From Paraburkholderia madseniana (lineage in GTDB: Bacteria > Pseudomonadota > Gammaproteobacteria > Burkholderiales > Burkholderiaceae): 40,593 nt of DNA. The notes under the pieces were generated by a model. It saw only the letters and a program-made list of their open reading frames with translations, did no database searches and was not told the origin of the DNA. The position numbers and the translations under genes were made by a program. Of this stretch, positions 1 to 7,669 are shown in pieces. The stretch lies in assembly GCF_009690905.1 (NCBI RefSeq), contig NZ_VOSW01000087.1, forward strand, positions 1 to 40,593. Direction: 5' to 3'. Numbering within the stretch: position 1 is the first letter of the stretch; every line of letters begins with the position of its first letter.

Positions 1-45
1 TACCGGTGCCTGCTGCTCGAAACGCTTCATCACCTCGTCAAACAT
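1..45 (-). CDS. Possible 5' end of a transposase-like gene, cut by the window edge
   Basis: Reading leftwards from an ATG at 45-43 there is an open frame of 15 codons (MFDEVMKRFEQQAPV) that continues past the window edge. The same frame has a TAA about 12 codons upstream, so the gene cannot start much earlier. The short sequence resembles, from memory only, the N-terminus of some IS4-type transposases of Burkholderia. No Shine-Dalgarno sequence is well placed before the ATG and no inverted repeat could be confirmed. It could equally be part of another gene. Bases 46-163 hold nothing else I can identify. Confidence 0.2.
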   Translation of the reverse strand, partial: MFDEVMKRFEQQAPV

Positions 46-163
46 CCCTTCGTACCCGTCGTCCTTGAACAGGTCGCCAGGTTACCAGGTTTGCCGCGCA
101 AAGACCTTGAAAGGGCTGGCCCTAAGAGCACTGACAAACAAGCGCCGCAAAAGGCAGAAAACC

Positions 164-916
164 TCAAGCAGCCACCAACATCCCATCCGCGGAGCGAACC
201 ACCTGCTGCCGAGCAGCAAAAGCCTCCCCAATCATCAGAAGACTAGGCTGCGAAGCATCAAGCCACTGCTGAGCCTCACCGCACGCGAGCCCCGAAAGCG
301 TAAGAGTAAGCATCCGCTCACGAGGCGTACTACAAGCCTCGACAATCGCCACCGGAGTCGCCCCATCGCGCCCAGCATCAATCAACTCCTGTGCTATCTC
401 AGGCCCACTATCCCGCCCCATGTAAAACACGAGCGAATCAGCATTCACCTGCTCACGAATCGCCGCAGTATCCGCCGCCCGGCTATGCGTAGCCAACGCA
501 ACGCTACGAGACACGCCGCGAAGCGTCAACGAACGCTTCAAAGAAGCCGCACTAGCCAGCGCAGCCGTAATCCCAGGCACCACCTCATACTCGATACCAG
601 CCGCCTCAAGCGCCCGCATCTCCTCATCCGCGCGCCCAAACAACATCGGATCGCCGCCCTTCAAACGCACCACCACATCGTGCTCAAGCGCAGCATCCAC
701 AATCTGCTTGTTGATGAACTGCTGCGCCGTCGACAGCTGCCCGCACCGCTTGCCAACCGCAATCCGCCGCGCGTGGGAAGGTGCGTAGTCGAGCATTGCC
801 GGCTCGACAAGCGCGTCATGCAACACGACATCCGCCGCGCCGAGCAGCCGCGCGCCGCGCACCGTGATGAGATCCGCGGCCCCTGGCCCTGCACCGATCA
901 GATACACCTTACCCAT
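164..916 (-). CDS. cobA: Uroporphyrinogen-III C-methyltransferase (SUMT)
   Basis: A 250-residue protein that methylates uroporphyrinogen III at C2 and C7 using S-adenosylmethionine, giving precorrin-2 for siroheme, the cofactor of sulfite reductase. The N-terminal GKVYLIGAGPGAADLIT segment and the later VVRLKGGDPMLFGRADEE and EVVPGITAALASAA segments are the conserved blocks of the SUMT tetrapyrrole methylase family. The length fits a stand-alone SUMT; the dehydrogenase/chelatase half found in enterobacterial CysG is absent. I chose the ATG at 916 over one 13 codons upstream because family members begin directly at this glycine-rich block. It is the last gene of the minus-strand cys cluster, 74 bp after cysN, which fits siroheme supply for CysI. 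The oxidation and iron-insertion steps to siroheme are not encoded here. Confidence 0.93.
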   Translation of the reverse strand: MGKVYLIGAGPGAADLITVRGARLLGAADVVLHDALVEPAMLDYAPSHARRIAVGKRCGQLSTAQQFINKQIVDAALEHDVVVRLKGGDPMLFGRADEEMRALEAAGIEYEVVPGITAALASAASLKRSLTLRGVSRSVALATHSRAADTAAIREQVNADSLVFYMGRDSGPEIAQELIDAGRDGATPVAIVEACSTPRERMLTLTLSGLACGEAQQWLDASQPSLLMIGEAFAARQQVVRSADGMLVAA

Positions 917-990
917 TCGCCTTAACCCCATTCGTCCAGTTCGTGCGAAACCCAAAGCCGCGAGCGCCCGTTAGTTACCCAGTCGGTGAC

Positions 991-2307
991 TCAAGCCGAA
1001 AACGACCGGATCATCCCAGCCGCGACGGTGTGATGCGTCGCTTCGTCGATCAGCACGAATGCGCCCGTGCCCTGATGCGAGTCGTACACGTCGCACACCA
1101 GCGGCTTTTGCAACGTCAGCGACACACGGCCGATGTCGTTCATCGTCAGGTCCTTGCGATCGGTTGCCTGCGACAACGTATGCACGTCGAGCACTTCCTT
1201 GATCACGCCAATCCGAGCGAACACCGTGTTGGTGGTCTGCTTCAGCAAGTACTTGCGTTGCGTCGACAGCGGCGTGTCGTCGAACCAGCACAAGTCGGCT
1301 TCCAGCTTCTTGGCCGGTTCCGGCGCCGCTTCGCGCAGCACGAAGGTGTCGCCGCGCGATACGTCGACGTCTTCCGCCAGGCGAATCGTCACGGTTTGGC
1401 CGGCAAACGCGCGGTCCACCGCTGCCGTTCCGCCCGTCACCGGTGCGATGATCTCGGCAACCGTCGCTTCACGGTTCGCCGGCAGCACGACGATGGTATC
1501 GCCGACCTTCACCTCGCCCGCTTCGACACGGCCCATGTAGCCGCGGAAATCGTCGGCCTGGCTGCCGTCCTGACGCGCGACCCATTGCACCGGGAAACGC
1601 AGCGCCTGGCCCGTCGGAACTTCCACCGGCAACGCTTCGAGCAAATCGAGCAGCGGCTCGCCCGCGTACCACGGCATGCTTTCGCTAGCCGTCACGATGT
1701 TGTCGCCCTTCAGCGCCGACACCGGCACGAAGCGCACATCGTTCAGACCGAGTTGACGCGCGAGTTCGACATACGCATCGCGAATCTCGTTGAAGCGCGT
1801 TTCGCTGTAGTCGACGAGGTCCATCTTGTTGATCGCGACGATCGCATGCTGCAAGCCCAGCAACTTCACCAGCGCGCTGTGGCGCTTGGTTTGCGGCAGC
1901 AGTTGCGCAACGCCGTCGATGAACGTTACACGCGTTGCGTCGACCAGGATGATCGCTGCATGCGCGGTCGATGCACCCGTCACCATATTGCGCGTGTACT
2001 GTTCGTGGCCCGGCGTGTCGGCGATGATGAACTTGCGCTTGGCCGTTGCGAAGTAACGGTAGGCAACGTCGATCGTGATGCCCTGCTCACGTTCGGCTTC
2101 GAGGCCGTCCGTCAGCAGCGACAAATCGATTTCGTCGCCAACGGTACGCTTATTTTTTGCGCGCGACAGTGCCGAGAGCTGGTCGCTCAGCACGGCCTTG
2201 CTGTCGTACAGCAGGCGGCCGATCAACGTGCTCTTGCCATCGTCGACGCTACCCGCAGTAATGAAACGCAGCACGCCGAGGTCTTCTGGTTGGTGAATAC
2301 CGCTCAT
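991..2307 (-). CDS. cysN: Sulfate adenylyltransferase subunit 1 (GTPase)
   Basis: The 438-residue GTPase subunit of ATP sulfurylase. With CysD it makes adenosine 5'-phosphosulfate (APS) from sulfate and ATP, using GTP hydrolysis to drive the reaction. The G-domain motifs are visible: GSVDDGKST at residues 19-27 (G1), DTPGH at 97-101 (G3) and NKMD at 160-163 (G4), followed by the EF-Tu-like beta-barrel domains. There is no C-terminal APS-kinase (CysC) fusion, consistent with the APS-reducing CysH next door. It lies 111 bp downstream of cysD, an unusually long gap inside this compact cluster, filled by two palindromic repeats. An AGAGGG sequence about 13 nt before the ATG may serve as ribosome-binding site. 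Confidence 0.95.
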   Translation of the reverse strand: MSGIHQPEDLGVLRFITAGSVDDGKSTLIGRLLYDSKAVLSDQLSALSRAKNKRTVGDEIDLSLLTDGLEAEREQGITIDVAYRYFATAKRKFIIADTPGHEQYTRNMVTGASTAHAAIILVDATRVTFIDGVAQLLPQTKRHSALVKLLGLQHAIVAINKMDLVDYSETRFNEIRDAYVELARQLGLNDVRFVPVSALKGDNIVTASESMPWYAGEPLLDLLEALPVEVPTGQALRFPVQWVARQDGSQADDFRGYMGRVEAGEVKVGDTIVVLPANREATVAEIIAPVTGGTAAVDRAFAGQTVTIRLAEDVDVSRGDTFVLREAAPEPAKKLEADLCWFDDTPLSTQRKYLLKQTTNTVFARIGVIKEVLDVHTLSQATDRKDLTMNDIGRVSLTLQKPLVCDVYDSHQGTGAFVLIDEATHHTVAAGMIRSFSA

Positions 2308-2326
2308 GATTGTCTTACCCTCTGTC

Positions 2327-2413
2327 GATCGGAGTTAGCGCTTTAGCGCTTACTCCGATCCCATGCAACTTGTTGCGGTCGATCGGAGTTAGGGCGAAGC
2401 ACTAACTCCAGTC
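2327..2413. repeat. Two tandem GATCGGAGTTAG palindromes between cysD and cysN
   Basis: Copy 1 (2327-2360) begins GATCGGAGT and ends ACTCCGATC, with a palindromic AGCGCTTTAGCGCT core, so almost the whole 34 bp folds on itself. Copy 2 (2381-2413) begins GATCGGAGTTAG and ends CTAACTCCAGTC, with a perfect 8-bp GGAGTTAG/CTAACTCC stem and a GC-rich loop. Both copies are preceded by TC and followed by CCAT, and their starts are 54 bp apart, so they look like units of one dispersed repeat family. In the minus-strand transcript they form two hairpins between the cysD stop and the cysN start. Neither is followed by a U-tract, so intrinsic termination is not indicated. I recall such palindromes as REP-like elements in Burkholderia genomes; that is memory, not a search result. 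Confidence 0.8.
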
Positions 2414-2418
2414 CCATA

Positions 2419-3381
2419 TTAGAAATAACCTTGCTTCTTACGCTGTTCCATCGCGGCTTCGGAGACTTGATCGTCCATCCGCGTCGCGCCGCGTTCCGTG
2501 ATTTCGGTCACGGCCGTTTCGGCGATGATTTTCTCGAGATCGTCCGCATCGCTTTCCACCGGGCACGTGCAGCTGATATCGCCCACGGTGCGAAAACGGA
2601 CCAGCGCGGTTTCGCTGGTCTCGCCTTCACGCATCGGCGTAAGCGGCGTAACCGGCACGAGCAGGCCGTTGCGGCGCACGATCTCGCGTTGATGCGCGTA
2701 ATAGATCGACGGCAGTTCGAGCTGTTCGCGGGCGATGTACTGCCACACGTCGAGTTCGGTCCAATTCGAAATCGGGAACACGCGCAGGTGTTCACCGTTA
2801 TGCAGACGCGCGTTATACAGGCTCCACAGTTCCGGGCGCTGCGCCTTCGGATCCCATTGGCCGAATTCGTCGCGGAACGAGAAGATGCGTTCTTTTGCAC
2901 GGGCCTTTTCTTCGTCGCGGCGCGCACCGCCGATCAGCGCGGTGTACTCGTGTTCAGCGATCGTTTCGAGCAGCGTCACGGCTTGCGCGGCATTGCGCGA
3001 ATCCAGTTCGCGGCGCAGACGCACCGTGCCGCGCTTGATCGAATCTTCGACGTGACCCACCACCAGTTCAGCGCCGATTTCTTTCGCGCGGCGATCGCGG
3101 AAGTCGATCACTTCGTCGTAGTTGTGACCGGTGTCGATATGCACGAGCGGGAACGGCAGTACAGTCTTGCGATTCGCGCCGATGCCGAAGGCTTTCAGCG
3201 CGAGATGCAGCACCACGACCGAATCCTTGCCGCCCGAAAACAGCAACGCAGGCTTGCTGCATTCGGCGACCAGTTCGCGCAGGATGTGGATCGACTCGGC
3301 TTCGAGCCAATCGAGGTGGTCCATCCGGTTCGCCGTGTTGGTAAGCGGTGCATTCACAGTGGAATCGAGCGTGGTGCTCAT
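2419..3381 (-). CDS. cysD: Sulfate adenylyltransferase subunit 2
   Basis: The 320-residue catalytic subunit of ATP sulfurylase, an N-type ATP pyrophosphatase that adenylylates sulfate together with CysN. The PP-loop SGGKDS is at residues 49-54, and the family segments FPLVHIDTGHNYDEVIDFRD and FPISNWTELDVWQYI are intact. The ATG at 3381 is preferred to an ATG 10 codons upstream because AAGGA lies 8 nt before it and MSTTLDS begins a typical CysD N-terminus. It sits between cysH (113 bp upstream) and cysN in the minus-strand sulfate-assimilation cluster. Confidence 0.95.
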   Translation of the reverse strand: MSTTLDSTVNAPLTNTANRMDHLDWLEAESIHILRELVAECSKPALLFSGGKDSVVVLHLALKAFGIGANRKTVLPFPLVHIDTGHNYDEVIDFRDRRAKEIGAELVVGHVEDSIKRGTVRLRRELDSRNAAQAVTLLETIAEHEYTALIGGARRDEEKARAKERIFSFRDEFGQWDPKAQRPELWSLYNARLHNGEHLRVFPISNWTELDVWQYIAREQLELPSIYYAHQREIVRRNGLLVPVTPLTPMREGETSETALVRFRTVGDISCTCPVESDADDLEKIIAETAVTEITERGATRMDDQVSEAAMEQRKKQGYF

Positions 3382-3494
3382 GTTTGGGTCCTTCGTTGAT
3401 TCGCGTCGCAAGCGGTTGCCTGCGTCGCGGAAGTATTCAAATCGGTATGTGCGGCGTTCAGGTCAAAAACCAAGGCCTGAACGGCCTGAATGCT

Positions 3495-4238
3495 TTATGC
3501 CGAAGCGTTCTCGCTGCTGACTGGGATCGGCGTAATCGTCGTGATGTGCAGTCCGCATTCCTTCGTATCGCGCGACTCCCACCACCAGCGCCCTGCCCGG
3601 CTGTCTTCACCGGGACGGATCGCGCGGGTACAAGGCTCGCAGCCAATGCTCGGATAACCGCGCGCATGCAGCGGATTGACCGGCACGTCCAACGCTTTGA
3701 GGTAGTCCCACACCTCAGCTTCGGTCCAGTCCGTCAGCGGATTGAACTTGGCGATGTTGCGAGCGGCGTCGTGTTCTTCCTCGTGCAGTTCAGCACGCGT
3801 CACCGACTGCTCGCGGCGTTGGCCCGTCACCCATGCGCTGACATCCGACAGCGCGCGGTTCAACGGCTCGACCTTGCGGATTTCGCAGCAGCGCTTGCGC
3901 AGATCGACGCTTTCATAAAACGCGTTCAGGCCATGCGAGCCGACATACTCTTCAACCGCGGCGGCTTGCGGGTGAAACTGCTCGATATCGTAGCCGTAGC
4001 GCTCTTTCACGCGATCGAGCATGCCGAGCGTTTCAGCATGCAGACGGCCCGTGTTCAGCGAGAAGATGCCGATCTTCACGCCGCGCGACAGAATCGCGTG
4101 CGTGAGCAGCATGTCTTCCGCTGCGAGGCTGCTGGCGAGCTTCACATTCGCGTGACGCGCGGCGATCGAGTCGAGCAGCGCATTAAGGCGCTCGACCTTC
4201 GCGGCGAGTTCCGGCGTGAGCAGTTGTGCGCCGCTCAT
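3495..4238 (-). CDS. cysH: Assimilatory adenylylsulfate (APS) reductase, Fe-S type
   Basis: A 247-residue thioredoxin-dependent reductase of the CysH family that converts activated sulfate to sulfite. The cysteines that bind the [4Fe-4S] cluster in APS reductases are present: Cys117-Cys118 (RKRCCEIRK) and Cys200/Cys203 (GCEPC). The catalytic cysteine is Cys228 in ECGLH. Enzymes restricted to PAPS lack the CC and CxxC pairs, so APS is the predicted substrate. The lack of an APS kinase gene or domain in this cluster agrees with this. The start overlaps the stop of the DUF934 gene by 4 bp (ATGA), indicating translational coupling. Confidence 0.94.
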   Translation of the reverse strand: MSGAQLLTPELAAKVERLNALLDSIAARHANVKLASSLAAEDMLLTHAILSRGVKIGIFSLNTGRLHAETLGMLDRVKERYGYDIEQFHPQAAAVEEYVGSHGLNAFYESVDLRKRCCEIRKVEPLNRALSDVSAWVTGQRREQSVTRAELHEEEHDAARNIAKFNPLTDWTEAEVWDYLKALDVPVNPLHARGYPSIGCEPCTRAIRPGEDSRAGRWWWESRDTKECGLHITTITPIPVSSENASA

Positions 4239-4774
4239 GCCGAGACCTTTGCCAGTTCGCCCGCTTCGCGGCGGCGGAACAGCGGCGACGAGTTCACCGC
4301 ACCCTGATAGTTAAAGCTGAATTCGTCGAACGCCTTGAGCGCGTCGTCGAAGTCTTTGTCTTCACGCAATGCGTAAGCGTCGAAGCCGCAGCGGAACATG
4401 AACGTCAACTGATCGCGCAGCACGTCGCCGATCGCGCGCAGTTCGCCCTTGTAGCCATAGCGCTCACGCAGCAGGCGGCCGATGCTGTAGCCGCGGCCGT
4501 CGCGGAACACCGGGAAGTCCACGCCGATCAGCGCGATCGTGTCGAAGTCGCCGACGATATCCGCCGGTTCGCTTTCCGGCGCGAGCCACACGCCGATTTC
4601 AGCGGTGCTGCGCGAAGCGATCAGCGCGTCGCGCGAAGCCTGCCACAACGCGAGCGGCACCAGCACCTTGCCGGCCGGCAAGGCGTCGACTGCGGGCAGC
4701 GTGCCGTCTTCAGCGGCGCGCACCACCGTCCAGTCGTCGTTGACGATCGCGCGATTCTTGATAATAGAAGCCAT
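4235..4774 (-). CDS. DUF934 family protein, sulfite-reductase-associated
   Basis: A 179-residue protein of the DUF934 family. Family members are commonly encoded directly next to CysI and CysH in proteobacteria and are annotated as possible oxidoreductases of sulfite reduction. The segments PADIVGDFDTIALIGVDF, GRGYSIGRLLRERYGYKGELRAIGDVLRDQ (given here as two overlapping family blocks) and MFRCGFDAYALRED are family-like. No cofactor motif is evident. I chose the ATG at 4774 because the 19 codons before it are atypical. It lies 22 bp after cysI and overlaps cysH by 4 bp. No cysJ flavoprotein gene occurs in this window, so a role in supporting electron flow to, or assembly of, CysI is plausible but unproven. 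Confidence 0.85.
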   Translation of the reverse strand: MASIIKNRAIVNDDWTVVRAAEDGTLPAVDALPAGKVLVPLALWQASRDALIASRSTAEIGVWLAPESEPADIVGDFDTIALIGVDFPVFRDGRGYSIGRLLRERYGYKGELRAIGDVLRDQLTFMFRCGFDAYALREDKDFDDALKAFDEFSFNYQGAVNSSPLFRRREAGELAKVSA

Positions 4775-4796
4775 CTGTTCAGTATCCTTTTCGCGG

Positions 4797-6476
4797 TTAC
4801 GCGTGAGCCGGTTGACGCGAGGCGTACACACGTTCCTTGAACGGGGCCATGCCGATGCGGTTGTACGTTTCGATGAAGCGCTCGCCTTCGTGGCGATTCT
4901 CCACGAACGTGTCGATCACTTTGCTCATCACGTCCGGCATTTCTTCCGCCGAGAACGACGGGCCGATCACGCGGCCGAGATGCGCGCCGGTTGCACCCGT
5001 GCCCTGCTCGCCACCGAGCGTCACCTGGTACCACTCCGAGCCGTCCTTATCGACGCCCAGAATGCCGATGTTGCCGACGTGGTGGTGACCGCAGGCATTG
5101 ATACAGCCCGAGATGTTCAGCGATACGTCGCCGAGGTCATACACGTAGTCGAGATCGTTGAAGCGTTCCTGAATCGCCAGCGCAATCGGAATCGACTTGG
5201 CATTCGCGAGCGAGCAGAAATCGCCGCCCGGGCACGCGATGATGTCGGTCAGCAAGCCGATGTTCGGCGTCGCGAAACCTTGCGCCTTGGCCTTTTCCCA
5301 CAGCGCGAACAGGTCGCGCTTCTTCACGTTCGCGAGAATCAGGTTCTGTTCGTGCGACACGCGGATTTCGCCGAGCGAGTATTCGTCGGCCCAATCGGCG
5401 ACCGCTTCCATCTGCACGTCGGTTGCATCGCCCGGCGCGATCGTCGTCGGCTTCAGCGACAACGTGACGGACGAATAACCCTCGACCTTGTGCGGACGCA
5501 CGTTACGTTCGACCCAACGGGCGAACGCACGGTTTTCCAGCAGATGGTTCTCGAACGAAGCATCCGTATCCGGCAGCTTTTCGTACACCGGCGGCTGGAA
5601 GTATTGCGACACGCGGTCGACTTCAGCCTGCGTCAGCGTCGAAGGACCGTCCTTCAGGTGTTGCCATTCTTCTTCGACCTGCGCCGAGAATTTCTCCGGG
5701 CTCAGTGCCTTCACGAGAATCTTGATGCGCGCCTTGTACATGTTGTCGCGGCGGCCATAGCGGTTGTACACGCGCAGCACGGCTTCGCAGTATGTCAACA
5801 GGTGTTGCCACGGCAGATCGGTACGTATGATTGCGCCGATGATCGGCGTACGGCCCATGCCGCCGCCGGCCAGGATGTCGGCCACCAGCTCGCCCTGCTC
5901 GTTCTTCCTCAGATACACGCCCATGTCGTGAATCTGCACGGCAGCACGGTCTTCCTTCGAACCCGACACGGCGATCTTGAACTTACGCGGCAGCCAGGCG
6001 AATTCCGGGTGGAACGTCGACCATTGGCGCAGGATTTCTGCCCACGGACGCGGATCGACCACTTCGTCCGGCGCTACGCCGGCAAACTGGTCGGCCGTGA
6101 TGTTGCGGATACAGTTGCCCGAGGTCTGGATGCCGTGCATCTGGACGGCCGCGAGCTTGCGCAGGATTTCCGGCGTTTCTTCGAGCTTGATCCAGTTGTA
6201 CTGGATGTTCGAGCGCGTCGAAAAGTGACCGTAGCCGCGGTCGTGCTCGCGCGCGATCTGGGCCAGCACGCGCATCTGGTCGCTGCGCAGGTTGCCGTAC
6301 GGAATCGCGATGCGGTGCATGTACGCGTGACGTTGCATGTACAGGCCGTTCTGCAGGCGCAGCGGACGGAACTCCTCTTCGCTCAATTCGCCCGACAAGC
6401 GGCGGCGAACCTGATCGGCGTATTGCGCGACCCGCTCATCGACGATGGTCTGGTCGTACTGATCGTATTGGTACAT
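4797..6476 (-). CDS. cysI: Sulfite reductase hemoprotein (siroheme, [4Fe-4S])
   Basis: A 559-residue nitrite/sulfite reductase that reduces sulfite to sulfide in six electrons. The four cysteines that hold the [4Fe-4S] cluster and bridge it to siroheme are present: Cys415 and Cys421 (CPGGDFC) and Cys458 and Cys462 (CINAC, followed by GHHHVGNIG). Two ferredoxin-like half domains and two siroheme-binding half domains follow the usual order; GHFSTRSNIQYN and HGIQTSGNCIRN mark the first. The start is set at 6476 (MYQYDQYDQ); an ATG 10 codons upstream is in frame but less family-like, and neither has a strong ribosome-binding site. It is the first gene of the minus-strand cys operon. No flavoprotein CysJ is present, so the electron donor is unknown; ferredoxin is one possibility. 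Confidence 0.94.
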   Translation of the reverse strand: MYQYDQYDQTIVDERVAQYADQVRRRLSGELSEEEFRPLRLQNGLYMQRHAYMHRIAIPYGNLRSDQMRVLAQIAREHDRGYGHFSTRSNIQYNWIKLEETPEILRKLAAVQMHGIQTSGNCIRNITADQFAGVAPDEVVDPRPWAEILRQWSTFHPEFAWLPRKFKIAVSGSKEDRAAVQIHDMGVYLRKNEQGELVADILAGGGMGRTPIIGAIIRTDLPWQHLLTYCEAVLRVYNRYGRRDNMYKARIKILVKALSPEKFSAQVEEEWQHLKDGPSTLTQAEVDRVSQYFQPPVYEKLPDTDASFENHLLENRAFARWVERNVRPHKVEGYSSVTLSLKPTTIAPGDATDVQMEAVADWADEYSLGEIRVSHEQNLILANVKKRDLFALWEKAKAQGFATPNIGLLTDIIACPGGDFCSLANAKSIPIALAIQERFNDLDYVYDLGDVSLNISGCINACGHHHVGNIGILGVDKDGSEWYQVTLGGEQGTGATGAHLGRVIGPSFSAEEMPDVMSKVIDTFVENRHEGERFIETYNRIGMAPFKERVYASRQPAHA

Positions 6477-6695
6477 TCGGGGACCCCAATTTTTTGCGTG
6501 ACACACGGCAGTCCGGTTCTGCCGCGCCCTAGATATCTCTATTTGTCAGTCCAGCCGAGTCAGGGTTTAGACCCATCTCTCATTTGCTTATGACAAATAC
6601 AGATATCCATATTGAAAAAGATGGACAGATCGTAATAAACTCGCCTTATATTTCAAACGACTAAAAAATTCTTTTGATATGCGGAGAGGTTATAT
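6477..6695. promoter_or_regulatory. Divergent cysI / cysB-type promoter region
   Basis: This 219-bp gap is clearly more AT-rich than its surroundings and separates two divergent genes. For the cysI direction, TTGAAA (minus strand, complement at 6651-6656), a 16-bp spacer and TACGAT (complement at 6629-6634) resemble a sigma-70 promoter. For the regulator, TTGAAA at 6612-6617 and TAAACT at 6636-6641 with an 18-bp spacer are a weaker candidate. The two would overlap, as is common for LysR regulators next to their targets. CysB binding sites are poorly conserved, so I do not assign one. A GGAGAGG ribosome-binding site lies just before the regulator's ATG. Confidence 0.4.
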
Positions 6696-7637
6696 ATGAA
6701 CCTGCATCAATTCCGCTTCGTCCGCGAGGCTGTGCGGCAGAATTTCAACCTGACCGAAGCGGCCAAAGCACTGTTTACAAGCCAGCCGGGCGTCTCCAAG
6801 GCGATCATCGAGCTGGAAGACGAGCTGGGCGTCGAAATCTTCACACGACACGGCAAGCGCGTGCGCTCGCTGACCGAGCCGGGGCGCATCATTCTTCAGT
6901 CGGTTGAGAAGATTCTGCAGGAAGTGGAGAGCCTCAAGCGGGTCGGTAAAGATTACGCGGCCCAGGATCAGGGCAACCTGGTGATAGCCGCCACCCACAC
7001 GCAGGCGCGCTACTCACTTCCGGCCGCAATCGCCGAATTCAAGAAGCGCTTCCCGAAAGTTCACCTTTCAATTCTGCAAGGAAGCCCGACCCAGGTAGCC
7101 GAAATGGTGATCCACGACCAGGCCGACCTCTGCATCGCCACCGAAGCGATCGCTAACTATAAGGAGCTGGTTTCGCTGCCCTGCTTCCAGTGGCATCACG
7201 TCGCCGTGATGCAACCGGATCATCCGCTGCTCGACCGCAAACTTTTGTCGCTGGATGATCTGACCCAATATCCGCTGATTACGTACGACAACGCGTTCGC
7301 CGGCCGCACCAAGATCAACGAGGCATTCCGCCTGCGCGGGCTGCATCCGGACATCGTGCTGGAAGCGATCGACGCCGACGTGATCAAGACCTACGTCGAA
7401 CTGGGTCTGGGCGTCGGCATCATGGCGGATATCGCGTTCAACTCTGAGCGCGACCGCCATCTGCGCGCCATGCCGGTCGGCCACCTGTTCGGCAGCAATG
7501 TGACGCGGGTCGCGCTGAAACAGGGCGCCTATCTGCGCAGCTATGTGTATACGCTCGTCGAACTGCTGTCGCCGAGCATGAACCGCAAGCTGATCGAACA
7601 GGCGCTCAAAGGCGAACACGAAACCTACGAACTTTGA
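6696..7637 (+). CDS. cysB: CysB-type LysR-family transcriptional regulator
   Basis: A 313-residue LysR-family regulator. The N-terminal winged helix-turn-helix (about residues 1-65: NLTEAAKALFTSQPGVSKAI and ELGVEIFTRHGKR) and the effector domain segments ATHTQARYSLP and LQGSPTQVAEMV are characteristic of CysB/Cbl, which sense O-acetylserine or thiosulfate/sulfate status and activate cys genes. It is transcribed divergently from cysI, so control of the adjacent sulfate-reduction operon is the natural inference. The start is supported by GGAGAGG about 8 nt upstream. The sequence alone does not fully distinguish CysB from a Cbl-type paralogue. Confidence 0.9.
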   Translation: MNLHQFRFVREAVRQNFNLTEAAKALFTSQPGVSKAIIELEDELGVEIFTRHGKRVRSLTEPGRIILQSVEKILQEVESLKRVGKDYAAQDQGNLVIAATHTQARYSLPAAIAEFKKRFPKVHLSILQGSPTQVAEMVIHDQADLCIATEAIANYKELVSLPCFQWHHVAVMQPDHPLLDRKLLSLDDLTQYPLITYDNAFAGRTKINEAFRLRGLHPDIVLEAIDADVIKTYVELGLGVGIMADIAFNSERDRHLRAMPVGHLFGSNVTRVALKQGAYLRSYVYTLVELLSPSMNRKLIEQALKGEHETYEL

Positions 7638-7669
7638 ACTGACCACGCTTCCCGCTACGGAGACCCTTG

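Noticed and set aside
4539..6593. 684-codon plus-strand open frame opposite cysI
   Set aside because: Antisense shadow of cysI and the DUF934 gene, with no recognisable domain.
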